From Candidula unifasciata (lineage: Eukaryota > Mollusca > Gastropoda > Stylommatophora > Geomitridae), in NCBI GenBank assembly GCA_905116865.2, contig CAJHNH020004535.1, positions 403,936-467,935 on the forward strand: a DNA stretch of 64,000 bases, written 5' to 3'. Below the pieces are notes generated by a model. That model did no database searches and was not told the DNA's origin. It was given only the letters and a program-made list of their open reading frames with translations. Made by a program: the position numbers and the translations under genes. Of the stretch, positions 1-64,000 are shown piece by piece; position 1 is the first letter of the stretch, and each line of letters begins with the position of its first letter.

Positions 1-147
1 TTGTTAGTATAAATTGTTAGAATCATTACATAATCTCACCTGAAAATATTCACTGTTACATAATTTAATGCGACAGATTAATTATATCATCTCACCAGAA
101 AATACACTGTTGTTACAAAGTCTAATGTGTTAATTACATGATCTCAC

Positions 148-148
<1 letters not shown>
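1..148. repeat. Three ~54-bp units carrying donor-like GTGAGAT
   Basis: On the plus strand ATCTCACC recurs at 33-40, 89-96 and 141-148, each near AAAATA.TCACTGTT-like or TTAATTA-like sequence. The third is the true donor of exon 148-393, so the intron begins with degenerate copies of its own 5' splice site. Confidence 0.6.

Positions 149-64000
<63,852 letters not shown>

Overview
The window is eukaryotic and intron-rich. One multi-exon gene runs through all 64 kb on the minus strand: its N-terminal side is at the high-coordinate end, and it leaves the window at both ends. I can place 29 coding exons, from complement(63775..64000) to complement(148..393). They join in one consistent reading frame of 5,197 nt (1,732 codons), about 8% of the window; start codon, signal peptide and C-terminus lie outside. 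The likely organism is an invertebrate, probably a mollusc (perhaps a gastropod). This is inferred from the domain mix, the load of decayed non-LTR retrotransposons, long C/G runs, and a SPIN-like hAT element of a kind reported from a pond snail; no marker gene in the window settles it.

The protein is secreted or cell-surface and modular. From N to C within the window it has two EGF modules, CUB1, CUB2, two EGFs, CUB3, two EGFs, an EGF-like module, then a NIDO-AMOP-VWD core of the MUC4/SUSD2/mucin-like type, a post-VWD region ending in cysteine-rich modules, and six EGF-type modules, many calcium-binding (D-x-[ND]-E-C). Almost every domain edge is a phase-1 intron, and each CUB is split by a phase-2 intron at the same place, the classic signature of exon shuffling and duplication. 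Likely roles are extracellular matrix, mucus, shell/epithelial matrix or cell-surface adhesion; the sequence does not choose among them.

The introns are packed with repeats. Non-LTR retrotransposon fragments of at least five kinds occur on both strands, along with a mariner, a Tc1-like element, a possible internally deleted piggyBac, a SPIN-like hAT MITE, tRNA-like SINEs and two further dispersed families. Large minisatellites sit at 6.6-7.8 kb (36 bp), 8.1-9.0 kb (about 70 bp), 24.3-25.5 kb (57 bp), 36.2-37.1 kb (63 bp) and 51-52.3 kb (45 bp). There are also (GA)n, (TA)n and long C/G tracts. The long open frames inside satellites and elements are not host genes.

Most worth a second look: a retroelement-like unit at 5.1-6.3 kb that begins with a copy of the highly conserved peptidyl-transferase-centre part of 28S rRNA; the SPIN-like hAT element; a minisatellite made from the end of an AMOP exon together with its splice donor; a tandem duplication of a VWD exon with an adjacent SINE; GDPT in place of the autocleavage motif GDPH in the VWD domain; and CUB2/CUB3 lacking the usual first disulfide pair.
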